From: Methylobacterium longum
GTDB lineage: Bacteria; Pseudomonadota; Alphaproteobacteria; Rhizobiales; Beijerinckiaceae
Assembly (NCBI RefSeq): GCF_022179385.1
Contig: NZ_BPQS01000007.1
Span: 1-64,000 of the forward strand
Length of the DNA: 64,000 bases
Reading direction: 5' to 3'
The notes beneath the pieces are model-generated. The model worked only from the letters and a program-made list of their open reading frames with translations. It was not told the origin of the DNA and made no database searches. Shown piece by piece: positions 18,141-27,414 of the stretch (its first letter is position 1; each line of letters opens with the position of its first letter). The position numbers and the translations under genes are program-made.

Positions 18141-19208
18141 GTGAGCGGCGACCGCGCATCCTGGACGCGCCGGGCGTCCCGCGCGGTCGTGCGCCGCCTG
18201 CCCCTGCTCGGCACGCTGCTCGGGCTCGGCCTGGCGACCTGGCTCGTGGCGACCAACGATCTCGGGGCGGTGGCGGCGGCGTTCGGACGAATCGGGATGG
18301 CGGGCTTCGTGGGCGTCACGCTGGTGCGCGCCCTCGTGGTGATCGTCTGCGGCATCGCCTGGGCGCGCATCCTGGACGGACTCTCGCCCGCGCCGTCTTC
18401 GGCCTGCCTGATCCTCCGCTTCGTGCGCGAGGGCATCAATGTCCTGCTGCCGGTCGCCTCGGTGGGCGGCGACGTCCTCGGGGCACGTCTCCTGACTTTC
18501 TGGGGCGTCGCCGGGTCCCTGGCGGCGGCCTCCGTACTCGCCGACCTGCTGTTCCAGGTCGGGACGCTCGCCCTGTTCGCCGGTCTTGGGGCCACCCTCC
18601 TCAGCCACGTCGAAGGGGCCGCGGCGGCCGAACTCGCGAGCTGGACGCTGCGGACGCTCGCGGCAGCCGGCCTGGCGCTCGCGGCCTTCTTCGCGCTCCA
18701 GCGCACGGGGATCGTGCGGGTGGTCGAGGAGCGTCTCACCGCCCTCGGCCGTCGCTTCGTGCGCGAGACGGAGACGCGTCCGGAGCCGGGCCAGCGCATC
18801 CAGGGCGCCCTGGATGCGGTCTGGGCGCCGGGGCGCCGGGGGCATCTCGCCCAGTCCTTCGTTCTTCACGCCCTGGCCTGGATCCTGGGCACGGCCGAGG
18901 TCTTCGTCGTCCTCACCTGCATCGGGGTCGACACCGTCGGCCTGTCGGACATCCTCGTGATCGAGGCGCTCAGCCAGGCCATCAAGGCCGCCGCCTTCCT
19001 GGTGCCGAGCGGGCTCGGCGTGCAGGAGGGCGGCCTCGTGCTGGTCTGCGGCCTGTTCGGCATCGACGCCGGCACCGCCATCGCCCTCTCCCTGGCCCGC
19101 CGCGTGCCCGACGTCGTCCTCGGCCTGCCGGCCCTCCTCGTCTGGCAGAACCTCGAGGCGCGGCGGGCCAGCGTGCGCCCCGCGGCCCCGACCTGCGACC
19201 GTCCGTGA
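18141..19208 (+). CDS. Flippase-like integral membrane protein (LPG synthase TM / HpnL-like)
   Basis: The 355-residue polytopic protein (about eight helices) resembles the lysylphosphatidylglycerol synthase transmembrane domain family. Segments such as LLPVASVGGDVLGARLL, ASVLADLLFQVGTLALF and AAFLVPSGLGVQEGGLVLV are its conserved glycine-rich turns. Some members are the hopanoid-associated HpnL. The start is GTG at 18141 with a weak ribosome-binding site. Its stop overlaps the fliP start by four bases, so it appears to be co-translated with a flagellar export gene. The family call is fairly sure; the lipid substrate is not known. Confidence 0.8.
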   Translation: MSGDRASWTRRASRAVVRRLPLLGTLLGLGLATWLVATNDLGAVAAAFGRIGMAGFVGVTLVRALVVIVCGIAWARILDGLSPAPSSACLILRFVREGINVLLPVASVGGDVLGARLLTFWGVAGSLAAASVLADLLFQVGTLALFAGLGATLLSHVEGAAAAELASWTLRTLAAAGLALAAFFALQRTGIVRVVEERLTALGRRFVRETETRPEPGQRIQGALDAVWAPGRRGHLAQSFVLHALAWILGTAEVFVVLTCIGVDTVGLSDILVIEALSQAIKAAAFLVPSGLGVQEGGLVLVCGLFGIDAGTAIALSLARRVPDVVLGLPALLVWQNLEARRASVRPAAPTCDRP

Positions 19209-19987
19209 TCACGATGCGCGCCGTGCCGATCCGTCCGAAGCCCAGGGTGCGGAAGCGCTCCCCCCGCATCCTCGGGCCCGCCCTGCTGGCTGGCGCGCTG
19301 CTCGCCGCCGGTCCGGCCCTCGCCCAGAGCGTCACCCTCGACCTCGGGGCCGGCGGCACCACCGAGCGCGCGCTCCAGCTCGTCGCGCTGATCACCGTGC
19401 TGGCGGTGGCACCCTCGGTGCTGGTGATGACCACGGCCTTCACCCGCATCGTCGTCGTGCTCTCGCTCCTGCGCTCGGCGCTGGGCACCCAGACGGCGCC
19501 CCCGACGGCGGTGATCGTCAGCCTCGCGCTGTTCCTGACCGCCTTCGTGATGGCCCCCACCGGCCGGGCCGCCTACAGCGCCGGGATCGAGCCCCTGATC
19601 GCCGGGCGGATCACGCAGGCGCAGGCCTTCGAGCGGGCCTCGGCGCCGTTCAAGACCTTCATGCTGCGCAACGTCCGCGAGAAGGACCTCAAGCTGTTCC
19701 TCGACCTCGCGAAGGTGCCGGTGCCGAAGGGTCCGGACGAGATCGGGCTCGAGATCGTCACCCCGGCCTTCATGATCTCGGAGCTGCGCCGCGCCTTCGA
19801 GATCGGCTTCCTGCTGTTCATCCCGTTCCTGATCATCGACCTCGTGGTCGCCTCGGTTCTGATGGCCATCGGCATGATGATGGTCCCGCCGGCCTCAGTC
19901 TCACTCCCGTTCAAGTTGATCTTCTTCGTGTTGGTCGACGGCTGGACCCTGGTGGCGGGCTCGCTTGTTCAAAGCTACGGCGGATAA
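19205..19987 (+). CDS. fliP: Flagellar export gate protein FliP
   Basis: FliP is the main pore subunit of the FliPQR export gate. The 260-residue protein begins with a cleavable-type signal (GALLAAGPALAQ), as known for FliP, and has four membrane helices. Signatures include TTAFTRIVVVLSLLRSALG, FLTAFVMAP, PAFMISELRRAFEIGFLLF and MMMVPPASVSLPFKLIFFV. GTG at 19205 overlaps the upstream stop; an ATG at 19214 is an alternative. fliQ and fliR do not follow. Confidence 0.95.
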   Translation: MITMRAVPIRPKPRVRKRSPRILGPALLAGALLAAGPALAQSVTLDLGAGGTTERALQLVALITVLAVAPSVLVMTTAFTRIVVVLSLLRSALGTQTAPPTAVIVSLALFLTAFVMAPTGRAAYSAGIEPLIAGRITQAQAFERASAPFKTFMLRNVREKDLKLFLDLAKVPVPKGPDEIGLEIVTPAFMISELRRAFEIGFLLFIPFLIIDLVVASVLMAIGMMMVPPASVSLPFKLIFFVLVDGWTLVAGSLVQSYGG

Positions 19988-20024
19988 CGATTCAGCGATG
20001 CCATAGGGAGTGCTCGCGTCTGCT

Positions 20025-20039
20025 TTAAGGGACGTTTAG
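20025..20039 (+). promoter_or_regulatory. Near-consensus CtrA box upstream of the Tad-type genes
   Basis: TTAA-N7-TTAG ends eight bases before the first Tad-type gene at 20047. It differs from TTAA-N7-TTAA at one position. Being so close to the start codon, it would overlap the promoter or the early transcribed region. Pilus genes are CtrA targets in Caulobacter. Confidence 0.5.
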
Positions 20040-20046
20040 CACTCTC

Positions 20047-20607
20047 ATGCGACCATTCCGCATGCTCTCAGTGTGCCGATTTCTACGCGATCGAAGAGGT
20101 GCCGCGGCCGTCGAGTTCGCCCTCGTCGCCGGACTGCTGATCCTGACGATCCTGTTCGTCATGACGGTCGCCATGATCCTGTTCGTCAACCAATCCATCG
20201 ACTACGCGACGACCCGCGCGTCGCGGCAGATCATGACCGGCGCGGCGCAGGCCAAGTCCATGGACCAGGCCGGTTTCCGGGCGGCCCTGTGCGGCTACCT
20301 GCCGTCGATGGTGAAGTGCGGCAACGTCGTGATCAACCTCTACACGGTGCCCACCGGAACCTCGCCGAGCGGCTATTACAGCTACGTCAAGCCGGACGTC
20401 AGCGGATTGCTGATGCCGCCTCTGACGCCGGGGTCGGGCCAGTACACCCTCGGCCCGCGCGGCGCCTCTCAGTACCTGCTGGTGGTCTACCCGATCACGT
20501 TCCTGCCCACGGCCTTCGCGACGGTGCTCGGCGGGAGCGGCACCTTCAACGGCTCGCCGGCCTACCTCGCCGTCTCGACGGCGGCCTTCCGCAACGAGCT
20601 GTTCTGA
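20047..20607 (+). CDS. TadE-like pseudopilin
   Basis: The 186-residue protein has a short basic N-terminus, the prepilin-type segment RRGAAAVEFALVAGLLILTIL with glutamate at position 5 of the hydrophobic helix, and a polar extracytoplasmic remainder. TadE-like proteins are minor components of Flp/Tad pilus assembly. An in-frame ATG at 20062 is an alternative start. It is the first of three overlapping genes. Confidence 0.83.
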   Translation: MRPFRMLSVCRFLRDRRGAAAVEFALVAGLLILTILFVMTVAMILFVNQSIDYATTRASRQIMTGAAQAKSMDQAGFRAALCGYLPSMVKCGNVVINLYTVPTGTSPSGYYSYVKPDVSGLLMPPLTPGSGQYTLGPRGASQYLLVVYPITFLPTAFATVLGGSGTFNGSPAYLAVSTAAFRNELF

Positions 20608-21320
20608 TGGGCCCGGCGGTACGATCGGCGGCGCGGCGCTTCGGGACGGACACCCGGGCGGTGTCGGCGGTCGAGTTCGCGCTGATCTTCCCGGTGCTGC
20701 TGATCCTCATGATCGCCGGGACGCAGCTCGTCACCTACATCAACGCCACCCGCAAGGTGGAGCTGCTCGCCCAGTCGATCAGCCAGATGCTCTCGCAGGC
20801 CCAGCCGCCCCAGAATACGACGGTCGCCACCGTCAACGCCGCCGATCTGCATTTCAGCTTCGACTCGACCCTCGTCCTGTTCCCGTACCTCATGAAGGAC
20901 GCCCCCCGTCAGGGCCTCCAATGGTGGCAGGACATCACGATCACCTTCGCGTCGGTCGCCTTCACGCAGACCGCCTCGAACTGCACCGGGACCACCGACC
21001 TCAGCAACTGCTACGCGGCGAACGTCGTCTGGACGAGCACGGGGACGAGCGGGGGCAACTACCGGCCCTGCACGCCGGCCCAGCTCCCGGCGGACAACAC
21101 CGCCCCGCCCTCCCGCACCACGCTGCCGCGCTCCGTCTTCGGGCCGGGCTCGCTCATCGCGGTCGACGTGGTCTTCAACTTCCAGCCGAGCTTCGGCGCA
21201 CGGTTCATACCGGCGGTGCGCATCGCCCGCTCGATGTACGTGCAGCCGCGCTACGCCGCCCTCGTCAATTTTGACACGACGGGCAACGATGGGATCGCCG
21301 TGAAATGCCCCGGTTACTGA
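20607..21320 (+). CDS. TadE/TadF-like pilus assembly protein
   Basis: The 237-residue protein repeats the pseudopilin architecture: TRAVSAVEFALIFPVLLILMI near residue 17, followed by a large polar domain with cysteine pairs (SNCTGTTDLSNCYAAN, RPCTPA) that could form disulfides. The ATG shares one base with the upstream TGA (TGATG), so translation is coupled. Confidence 0.82.
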   Translation: MGPAVRSAARRFGTDTRAVSAVEFALIFPVLLILMIAGTQLVTYINATRKVELLAQSISQMLSQAQPPQNTTVATVNAADLHFSFDSTLVLFPYLMKDAPRQGLQWWQDITITFASVAFTQTASNCTGTTDLSNCYAANVVWTSTGTSGGNYRPCTPAQLPADNTAPPSRTTLPRSVFGPGSLIAVDVVFNFQPSFGARFIPAVRIARSMYVQPRYAALVNFDTTGNDGIAVKCPGY

Positions 21321-22753
21321 ACCCGGTCCGTCGCCTGCGGGACAGAGCGGCGGGGCTGCGCAGGGCGCGGTCGGGCAACGTGTCGATCCTGTTCGCGTTC
21401 AGCCTCGTGCCGATGGTCGGACTGATCGGCTACGGCGTCGATTACGGCGTCGCGATCACCGACAAGGCGAAGCTCGACGCCGCCGCGGACGCGGCCGCCA
21501 TCGCGGGCGTCGTCTCCGCCAAGGCCTACTTCGCGGCGAACCCGATCCAGAGCAACCTCACCGCCAACGCCTTCGCGGCCGGCTCCGCCCAGGCGACCAA
21601 CGCCTTTACGGTCAACGCCGGCAAGGTGCCGTTCGCGCAGGTGCAGCTGCAGGTGCCGCAGATCAGCCGCACCGGCCAGACCATCACGTCGTCGGTCACC
21701 TACACGGCCACGATCAAGAACAATTTCGGCCAGATCTTCCGGACGCCGACCACGACGATCGGCAATACGGTGACGGCCTCGGCCGACCTGCCCAGCTATC
21801 TCGACTTCTACCTCCTGCTCGACGTGTCCGGCTCCATGGGCCTGCCCGCCACGAGCGGCGGCATGGCGCAGCTCGCGTCCAGCAACAAGGACATGTGGTC
21901 GGACTACAAGCAGGGCTGCCAGTTCGCCTGCCACTTCCCGGGCTATACCGGCTGGAACCTCGCTGCCGGCAAGATCCAGCTGCGGTCGGACGCGCTGAAC
22001 AACGCGGTCTGTTCCCTCATCTCCCGGGCGTCCACGCCGTCGATGACGAACCAGTACCGGGTCGGATTGTACCCGTTCATCAACCAGATGGGCACGCTCG
22101 CCGACATCAACAGCTCCATCGCCACGCTGAACAGCAAGGTCCAGTGCTCCCAATCGTGGCCGCTCGCCCTGACGAGCCTCCTCGATACCGGGACGACCCA
22201 GCTCTACACCACCAACGACCCGAGCACGGGCACGGGCGCGGGCGGCACGCATTTCGAGGTCGTGCTGCCCCAGATGAAGACCACCATTACGGCGGCGGGC
22301 GGCTTCGGCGACGGCTCCAGTGCTCTGTTGCGGCGGCCCTTCGTGTTCCTGGTCACCGACGGCATGCAGAACAACCAGCACTTCGCCATCAACCAGAACG
22401 GCAAGTACTACTATCCTGGCAACCCTTCGAGCTTCACGGGCTACGGCGCCGGCAACTGGGACGGCTCGCAGCCTTCGCAGATCGACCCGTCGCTCTGCAC
22501 GGCGCTGAAGACCGCGGGCGCGACGATCTCGGTCCTCTACATCCCCTACAACACCATCAGCTTCACGGATTACGGCGGGGGGATCGCCTGGGAGAACAAC
22601 CGCGTGAACGGGTTCAGCCCGACCCTGGCAACGCCGCTCAAGAGCTGCGCGTCACCGGGCTTCTTCTACACGGCCAACAGCCCGAGCGACATCACGGCCG
22701 CGCTCAACGCGATGTTCGATCAGGCGCTCGCCGTGGCCCGTCTCACGCAGTAG
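21305..22753 (+). CDS. TadG-like pilus assembly protein with von Willebrand A domain
   Basis: The 482-residue protein has a Tad-like membrane anchor (SGNVSILFAFSLVPMVGLIG), a DYGVAITDKAKLDAAADAAA segment typical of TadG, and a von Willebrand factor A domain from about residue 165 with an intact MIDAS motif DVSGSMG and later FLVTDGMQNN. It overlaps the preceding gene by 16 bases. The vWA domain probably binds a divalent cation and mediates adhesion or assembly at the cell surface. The core Tad genes (cpaA-F) are not in the window. Confidence 0.87.
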   Translation: MPRLLNPVRRLRDRAAGLRRARSGNVSILFAFSLVPMVGLIGYGVDYGVAITDKAKLDAAADAAAIAGVVSAKAYFAANPIQSNLTANAFAAGSAQATNAFTVNAGKVPFAQVQLQVPQISRTGQTITSSVTYTATIKNNFGQIFRTPTTTIGNTVTASADLPSYLDFYLLLDVSGSMGLPATSGGMAQLASSNKDMWSDYKQGCQFACHFPGYTGWNLAAGKIQLRSDALNNAVCSLISRASTPSMTNQYRVGLYPFINQMGTLADINSSIATLNSKVQCSQSWPLALTSLLDTGTTQLYTTNDPSTGTGAGGTHFEVVLPQMKTTITAAGGFGDGSSALLRRPFVFLVTDGMQNNQHFAINQNGKYYYPGNPSSFTGYGAGNWDGSQPSQIDPSLCTALKTAGATISVLYIPYNTISFTDYGGGIAWENNRVNGFSPTLATPLKSCASPGFFYTANSPSDITAALNAMFDQALAVARLTQ

Positions 22754-23080
22754 AGCCGCGGGACGCGTCGGTCGGGCGCGCGGGCGGTTGCGTTCCGGCG
22801 CGACGGGCGGCGGCCTGCGGATCCGGACCCGCGCGAGGGCGATGAAGGGCGCGCGGCGCTGCGCCCCGGGGCAGGGCCGCGTCGGCCTGAACCGGCCGGG
22901 CGATCCGGCGGGATTGGCCCCCTGCCGGCCCCGGACGGTCACCACCCGCGCGATCCTGCCGTCAGCCGGGGCGCGGCGCCTCGTGGGCCCGCCGCCAAGC
23001 CTCGCCGTCTCGCACCGGAGTCCCCACAGGGACGCCGTCGACCTTCAGGACGATGTCGGGGTCGACCACGCGGGCGGAGG
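22754..23080. other. Intergenic region between convergent genes
   Basis: The vWA gene and the leftward TPR gene converge on this GC-rich stretch. The frame on the plus strand across 22788-23198 is Arg-rich and runs into the TPR gene antisense, so I regard it as a shadow. No clear terminator was seen. Confidence 0.4.
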
Positions 23081-26000
23081 TCACCCTGGCGGCGACTCCG
23101 CGGTGGCGGCGCTGCTCTGCTGCGCGCTGCCGGGTGCCCCCTGCGCGCCCGCCGGGGCTTCCGGACGGCCCCGGTCGGGCGTTGCGGCGTCGGGGTAGCG
23201 CTTGCGGTACTCGGCCAGGAACGCCGACAACGTGTCGGCTTTGCTGGCGCGGGCCGCGATGGCGCGGAAGCCCGGCGCCCGGGTGGGGTTGGCGCCCGTC
23301 AGCAGCGCGAAGGTGCGCGCGTCCGGACTCACCGCCATGGTCTCCGAGAACTTCGCCTTGAGCCGCTCCAGTCCGATCGTCTCGCCGGAGAGGTCATAGG
23401 CGATCGCGGCGCGGATCGCGTCGGCCCGCGACTGCTCGTCCAGGGGCTGGCCCGACCGCCACGCATCGCCGAGCAGCGCCTCGTGCGACTCCCCGGCCTC
23501 GCGCCAGCGGCGGGCGCCCCAGTAGACGTCGGCGCGCAGGCGCTCGACGTCGGGACCGCTTTCGCCCTCCAGCGTTTCCAGGGCGAGGTCGGTGCGGGTG
23601 AGGTCCGACAGCGCCCGGGCGCGGATCAGTCCGCGGGCGCGCTTCAACTCGCCGGGAAGCTCCGGCAGGTTGGTGGCGTCGAGCACCTGCAGCGCCCGCA
23701 TCGGCTTGTCGTCCATCAGCCGCACCGTGGCGAGGCGAGCCGCGACGGCGGAGCGGGCCGGGCCGGTGAGGCGGTGGTCGATCTGGTACTGGAGGAGGTC
23801 GGCGGCGGAGTCGAGAAGGTCGAGGCCCACGAGACGATCGGCCAACCGGCGCACCACCTCGTCGCCGCGCCGGCCGATCGGGCTCAGCTCGCGGAAATCG
23901 AAGAACAGCGCCACGGCCTGGATGCCCGGAAGCGCGTCCCCCTTCTCGGTGAGATACAGATCCTCGAAGGCCGCCTGCGCCTCGCGCGTCAGCGCCTCCG
24001 AGGAGGCGGCCATCGGCGCGAACGTATTCGCCCGGCGCACCGCCGTGAAGGCGTCGCGCCAGCGGTTGGCGCCGAGGTAGAGGCGCGCGAGGCCGGCGGT
24101 GATGGCGTCCTCGATCGGGCCGCCGTGCCAGGTCAGGGCGAGGCGCTCCAGGCGCTCGACGGCCGCGTCCACGGTGAGCTTGCCGGAGGCCCGGGCGAGG
24201 AGCGCCCCGCGCAGGCCCGCTTCGGCCGCGACCGGCAGCACGCCGGCGTCCTGCAGGCGGGCGTAGGAATCGAGCGCCGCCGCGGTCTGGCCGGTCGCCT
24301 CGGCGACGCGGGCGCGGGTCAGGGCCAGCCGGTCGCGGATCCAGGGCTGCAGGTCGCGCTCCGGCTCCGCCCGGGCGGCGGCCGTCTCGGCGTCCCCCGT
24401 CTCGATCGCCGATTCCGCCGCGGCGGCGCGGATGCCTTGCGCGAGATCGGCTGGATAGCTCTGGGCCAGCGGCAGGACCTTCAGGAAGCAGGTCTCCGCC
24501 GCCTTCCAATCGGCGGTGGCGGCCGAGGCCATGGCGCGCCACAGGGCCGCCTCGGCATCGTCGGCGAGTTGCGGCACCGACAGCACCTTCAGGGCGTCGG
24601 CGTTCCGTCCGAGACGCACCAGCGCGAGGCCCCGCAGGATCGCGGTATCGCGCTGTGCGGCGAGCAGCGGGTCGTCGGCCGCCGCCGTCTCCAACGCCGC
24701 CAGGCCTTCGGGGTCGAGCCCGTTGGCGAGATAGGCCCGAGCCAGCGCGAGGCGCGCCGGGCCGCGCTCGGAGGGTGCCGCCGCGGCCGCCGCGGTGGTG
24801 AGGCCGCGCAGGGTCTCGCGCACGTTCCCGGTCCGCGCCCGGTCCCAGCTCTCGCGGGTGATCGCGAGCGTCCCCACCTCGGCGAGCACTGGGTCGGGCT
24901 TCCGTCCGGTGCCGGAAGCCGCGAGGCCGCCCGCTCGGCCGATCGTCACGGCGTCAAGTTCGGGCCGCACCTCCAGGTCGTCGGCGCCGGCCAGAACCGC
25001 GAGGCCGTGCCGGCTGGGCAGGATCTCGAAATCCACGAAGCGGCGGCTCTTCGGATTGCCGACGGGCTTCAGCGCAGCCGAAGTGACCACCGCGACGCGC
25101 TCGCCGTCGAGGTCGAGCCACGTCGTCGTTCCCGGGTGCGGCAGGGCGAGGGAGACGGCGATCCGGCCGGACGGGTCGGGCTTGCGCACGGGATCGACGG
25201 AGTCGCTCGGGCTCAGGGCGTCGCCGGCCGAGAGTTCCCAGGCCGGCCCGCTCCCCGTGGTGACCGCGTTGAGATCGACGAGACGGCCCTGCGGCACCGA
25301 GAAGCGCAGGATCGTGAGCGGCCCCTTCCGCTCCGGCGGTCCCACCGGGATCAGACCCTGGCGTCCCTCCGGTACCTTCACGGGCTCGGCGGTCTCGAAG
25401 GCCATCGTGGCGATGCCGCCGCGCTCGAACAGGGCGGCCGGCGGCAGGGCGCGGAACGGAAAGACGAGACCGGATCCGGCCTGGCGCGTCGGCGCCGCGT
25501 CGGCCGGGCGCTCCGGCGCAGCCGGCAAGGCCGGCGTGGCCGCGCGCACGGACGGCGTGGGCGCGGGGCGCGCCGCCGAGGCCGGACCGGATGCGGCCGG
25601 TCCCGGCACCTCGACGGCGGTCTTGGCGGGCTCTGGCGGCTTGCGCCGGACCACGTCCAGGATGAAGGCGTCGTCCTCGCGGTCGGTGCCGATCGTGAAC
25701 CCGTCCTCGGGGGTGACGAGCAGGCTGGCCGAAGTCGCGTCCGTGTCGGTCGCCAGTTTCGCGATGCCGGGGCGCGGCCGGCCGCGGGTCTCGCCCGAAT
25801 CGATGGTCCAGGAACCGACCACCCGCAGGCGCGTCGCCGGTCCTTCGGCCGTCACCGAGGTGACCGCTTCCGTCGGCAGGCGCAGCGACAGGCGCGTCAG
25901 GGTCGGGAGCCGCGCAATCTCGAGGGACAGGGGCTTGCGCACCGGCTCGGGGATGCGCGCCTTGAGGGCTTCCTCGGCGACCTGGGCCCGGCGGACGAGT

Positions 26001-26473
26001 TCCGCCACCACCTCCGGTGGGAGGGGCGGCGGCAAGCCGGACCAGCTCTCCGGCAGCAGGTCGACGAACACCCGCTCGCCCGCCGCCTGGAGATTGATCC
26101 GGTAGGGCCGCTGCAGGCCGACACGCAGGCCCGACCCGTCCGGGTCGCGCCGGACGCTGGACACGTAGACCGGCATCTCCTCGGCGAGGCGCTCGGGGCC
26201 GGCCGCAATGCGCTCTCCGTAGCCGAGGAGCAGCACGCCGCCGGCGAGCTTGGCCTTGACCGGGACCGGCTTGTCGAAGGTGAGCACGATCCGGCCGTAG
26301 CCGCCCGGACCGCTCCCGGATTCGCTGCCTTTGGCGCCGATCAACTTCGCGGCGAGAACCGGATCGATCCCGGCCAGGGGACCGGCCACGAGGGCGAGCA
26401 GGGGCAGCGACGCGCGCAGCAGCCGCGCGCCGAATCCTCGACCGATTCGGGGTCGCCCGCCCACCGATTCCAT
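23081..26473 (-). CDS. Large exported TPR-repeat protein
   Basis: The 1130-residue protein has a signal peptide (ASLPLLALVAGPLAGIDPVLA, about residues 24-45). A beta-rich N-terminal region resembles an AMIN-type domain in pattern (GRIVLTFDKPVPVKAKL, RVFVDLLPESW). A Pro/Ala-rich linker lies near residues 275-340, and a second beta-rich region runs to about 540. A long helical repeat region of TPR type fills most of the remainder (AYLANGLDPEGLAALETAA, LALVRLGRNADALKVL, LATVRLMDDKPMRALQVLD). It is probably periplasmic. Large TPR proteins of this kind occur near flagellar genes in Hyphomicrobiales, but the function is not established. A CtrA-like box 80 bases upstream suggests cell-cycle control. 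Confidence 0.8.
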   Translation of the reverse strand: MESVGGRPRIGRGFGARLLRASLPLLALVAGPLAGIDPVLAAKLIGAKGSESGSGPGGYGRIVLTFDKPVPVKAKLAGGVLLLGYGERIAAGPERLAEEMPVYVSSVRRDPDGSGLRVGLQRPYRINLQAAGERVFVDLLPESWSGLPPPLPPEVVAELVRRAQVAEEALKARIPEPVRKPLSLEIARLPTLTRLSLRLPTEAVTSVTAEGPATRLRVVGSWTIDSGETRGRPRPGIAKLATDTDATSASLLVTPEDGFTIGTDREDDAFILDVVRRKPPEPAKTAVEVPGPAASGPASAARPAPTPSVRAATPALPAAPERPADAAPTRQAGSGLVFPFRALPPAALFERGGIATMAFETAEPVKVPEGRQGLIPVGPPERKGPLTILRFSVPQGRLVDLNAVTTGSGPAWELSAGDALSPSDSVDPVRKPDPSGRIAVSLALPHPGTTTWLDLDGERVAVVTSAALKPVGNPKSRRFVDFEILPSRHGLAVLAGADDLEVRPELDAVTIGRAGGLAASGTGRKPDPVLAEVGTLAITRESWDRARTGNVRETLRGLTTAAAAAAPSERGPARLALARAYLANGLDPEGLAALETAAADDPLLAAQRDTAILRGLALVRLGRNADALKVLSVPQLADDAEAALWRAMASAATADWKAAETCFLKVLPLAQSYPADLAQGIRAAAAESAIETGDAETAAARAEPERDLQPWIRDRLALTRARVAEATGQTAAALDSYARLQDAGVLPVAAEAGLRGALLARASGKLTVDAAVERLERLALTWHGGPIEDAITAGLARLYLGANRWRDAFTAVRRANTFAPMAASSEALTREAQAAFEDLYLTEKGDALPGIQAVALFFDFRELSPIGRRGDEVVRRLADRLVGLDLLDSAADLLQYQIDHRLTGPARSAVAARLATVRLMDDKPMRALQVLDATNLPELPGELKRARGLIRARALSDLTRTDLALETLEGESGPDVERLRADVYWGARRWREAGESHEALLGDAWRSGQPLDEQSRADAIRAAIAYDLSGETIGLERLKAKFSETMAVSPDARTFALLTGANPTRAPGFRAIAARASKADTLSAFLAEYRKRYPDAATPDRGRPEAPAGAQGAPGSAQQSSAATAESPPG

Positions 26474-26552
26474 CCCCCGCCGATCCGATCCCGGCGCGCG
26501 GCACCGCCGCGACGCACAGCGCCACTTCCGGCGGGATCCTGCGGCAGCCGGA

Positions 26553-26567
26553 CTAACGCTGGCTTAA
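26553..26567 (-). promoter_or_regulatory. Near-consensus CtrA box upstream of the TPR gene
   Basis: Read on the minus strand this is TTAA-N7-TTAG; on the plus strand CTAA-N7-TTAA. It lies 80 bases before the TPR gene start and 34 bases beyond the stop of the IalB-like gene. One of eight specified bases deviates from consensus. Confidence 0.5.
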
Positions 26568-26600
26568 CCGTAACGGGGAAACTGGCCCGACGACCGATGC

Positions 26601-27287
26601 TCAGCCGCTCAGGGCGGCGGCGCGGTCGAGGGCCTGGGGGAAGCCGGTGAGCGGGACCTCGATCGTCGCCGGATCGGTGCCGCTCGCCTTCTGGCCGGTC
26701 ACGAACAACTTCTTGGCGGTCCGCATGCCGTCGAGGGCCAGGGTCGGGAAGCTGATCGGCACGAAGCAGCCGTCGACCCCGCACATCGAGTAGGGCGCGC
26801 CCTTGCCGAGGGTCTGCTCGTCGAGCTTGAAGGTCACGCCCGCCTCGATGGACAGGCCGAAGGGCATCAACACGAGACCCTCGGAGCGTCCCCCCGCCGG
26901 CGATTGCAGCTCGACCGCGAACTTGCGCCGGCCGGTCTGCGAATCACCCTGCGACTGGGCCACGATGCAGGTCACCGTCTCGTTCGGGCGCGTGCAGGTC
27001 ATGGTCCAGTCGCCGTAGCTCTCGCTGACCGTGCTGGCGCCCGTCGGCCAAGCGGCATGGGCCGCGGCCGGTCCGTGGGCGGCGGAACTCGGCGCGGTCT
27101 CGGCGGGCTTGGCGGCGGGCTTCGGCGCGGCCACCGGTTTCGGCTTGGGCTTCGGACGCGCCTTGGGGGCCGCCTCCGCGGGCGCCCCCGCGTCGGGCTC
27201 GGCATCCTGGGCCCGCGGCGTCACGGGAACTGCGAGCAGCAGCGCGGCGACCAGGCTGACCCGCACATGGGCTGAGAACGACGGCAT
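26601..27287 (-). CDS. Invasion-associated locus B (IalB) family protein
   Basis: The 228-residue secreted protein has a signal peptide (SLVAALLLAVPVTPRAQ) and a Pro/Lys/Ala-rich linker of about 75 residues. An IalB-like beta domain follows, with YGDWTMTCTRPNETVTC and a later CGVDGCFVPISFP cysteine pair. These four cysteines are the family's usual disulfides. The name comes from Bartonella; members in free-living alphaproteobacteria have no known invasion role. The start at MPSFSAH (27287) puts the signal peptide at the right distance. Confidence 0.85.
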   Translation of the reverse strand: MPSFSAHVRVSLVAALLLAVPVTPRAQDAEPDAGAPAEAAPKARPKPKPKPVAAPKPAAKPAETAPSSAAHGPAAAHAAWPTGASTVSESYGDWTMTCTRPNETVTCIVAQSQGDSQTGRRKFAVELQSPAGGRSEGLVLMPFGLSIEAGVTFKLDEQTLGKGAPYSMCGVDGCFVPISFPTLALDGMRTAKKLFVTGQKASGTDPATIEVPLTGFPQALDRAAALSG

Positions 27288-27414
27288 GGAATCACGAACC
27301 CCCGGGCCATGGAGCGGCACAGCCGCCTAAAGCCCCAGCCGGGACGACGCAATCTCCGGACGTCGCCGACCCCCGTGACGGGGCCGGCGCGAAGCCGTGG
27401 CGTCGGCTCCGGCG

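Noticed and set aside
22788-23198. Rightward 136-residue frame between the vWA and TPR genes
   Set aside because: Arg/Pro/Ala-rich, runs antisense into the TPR gene and has no Shine-Dalgarno or family.
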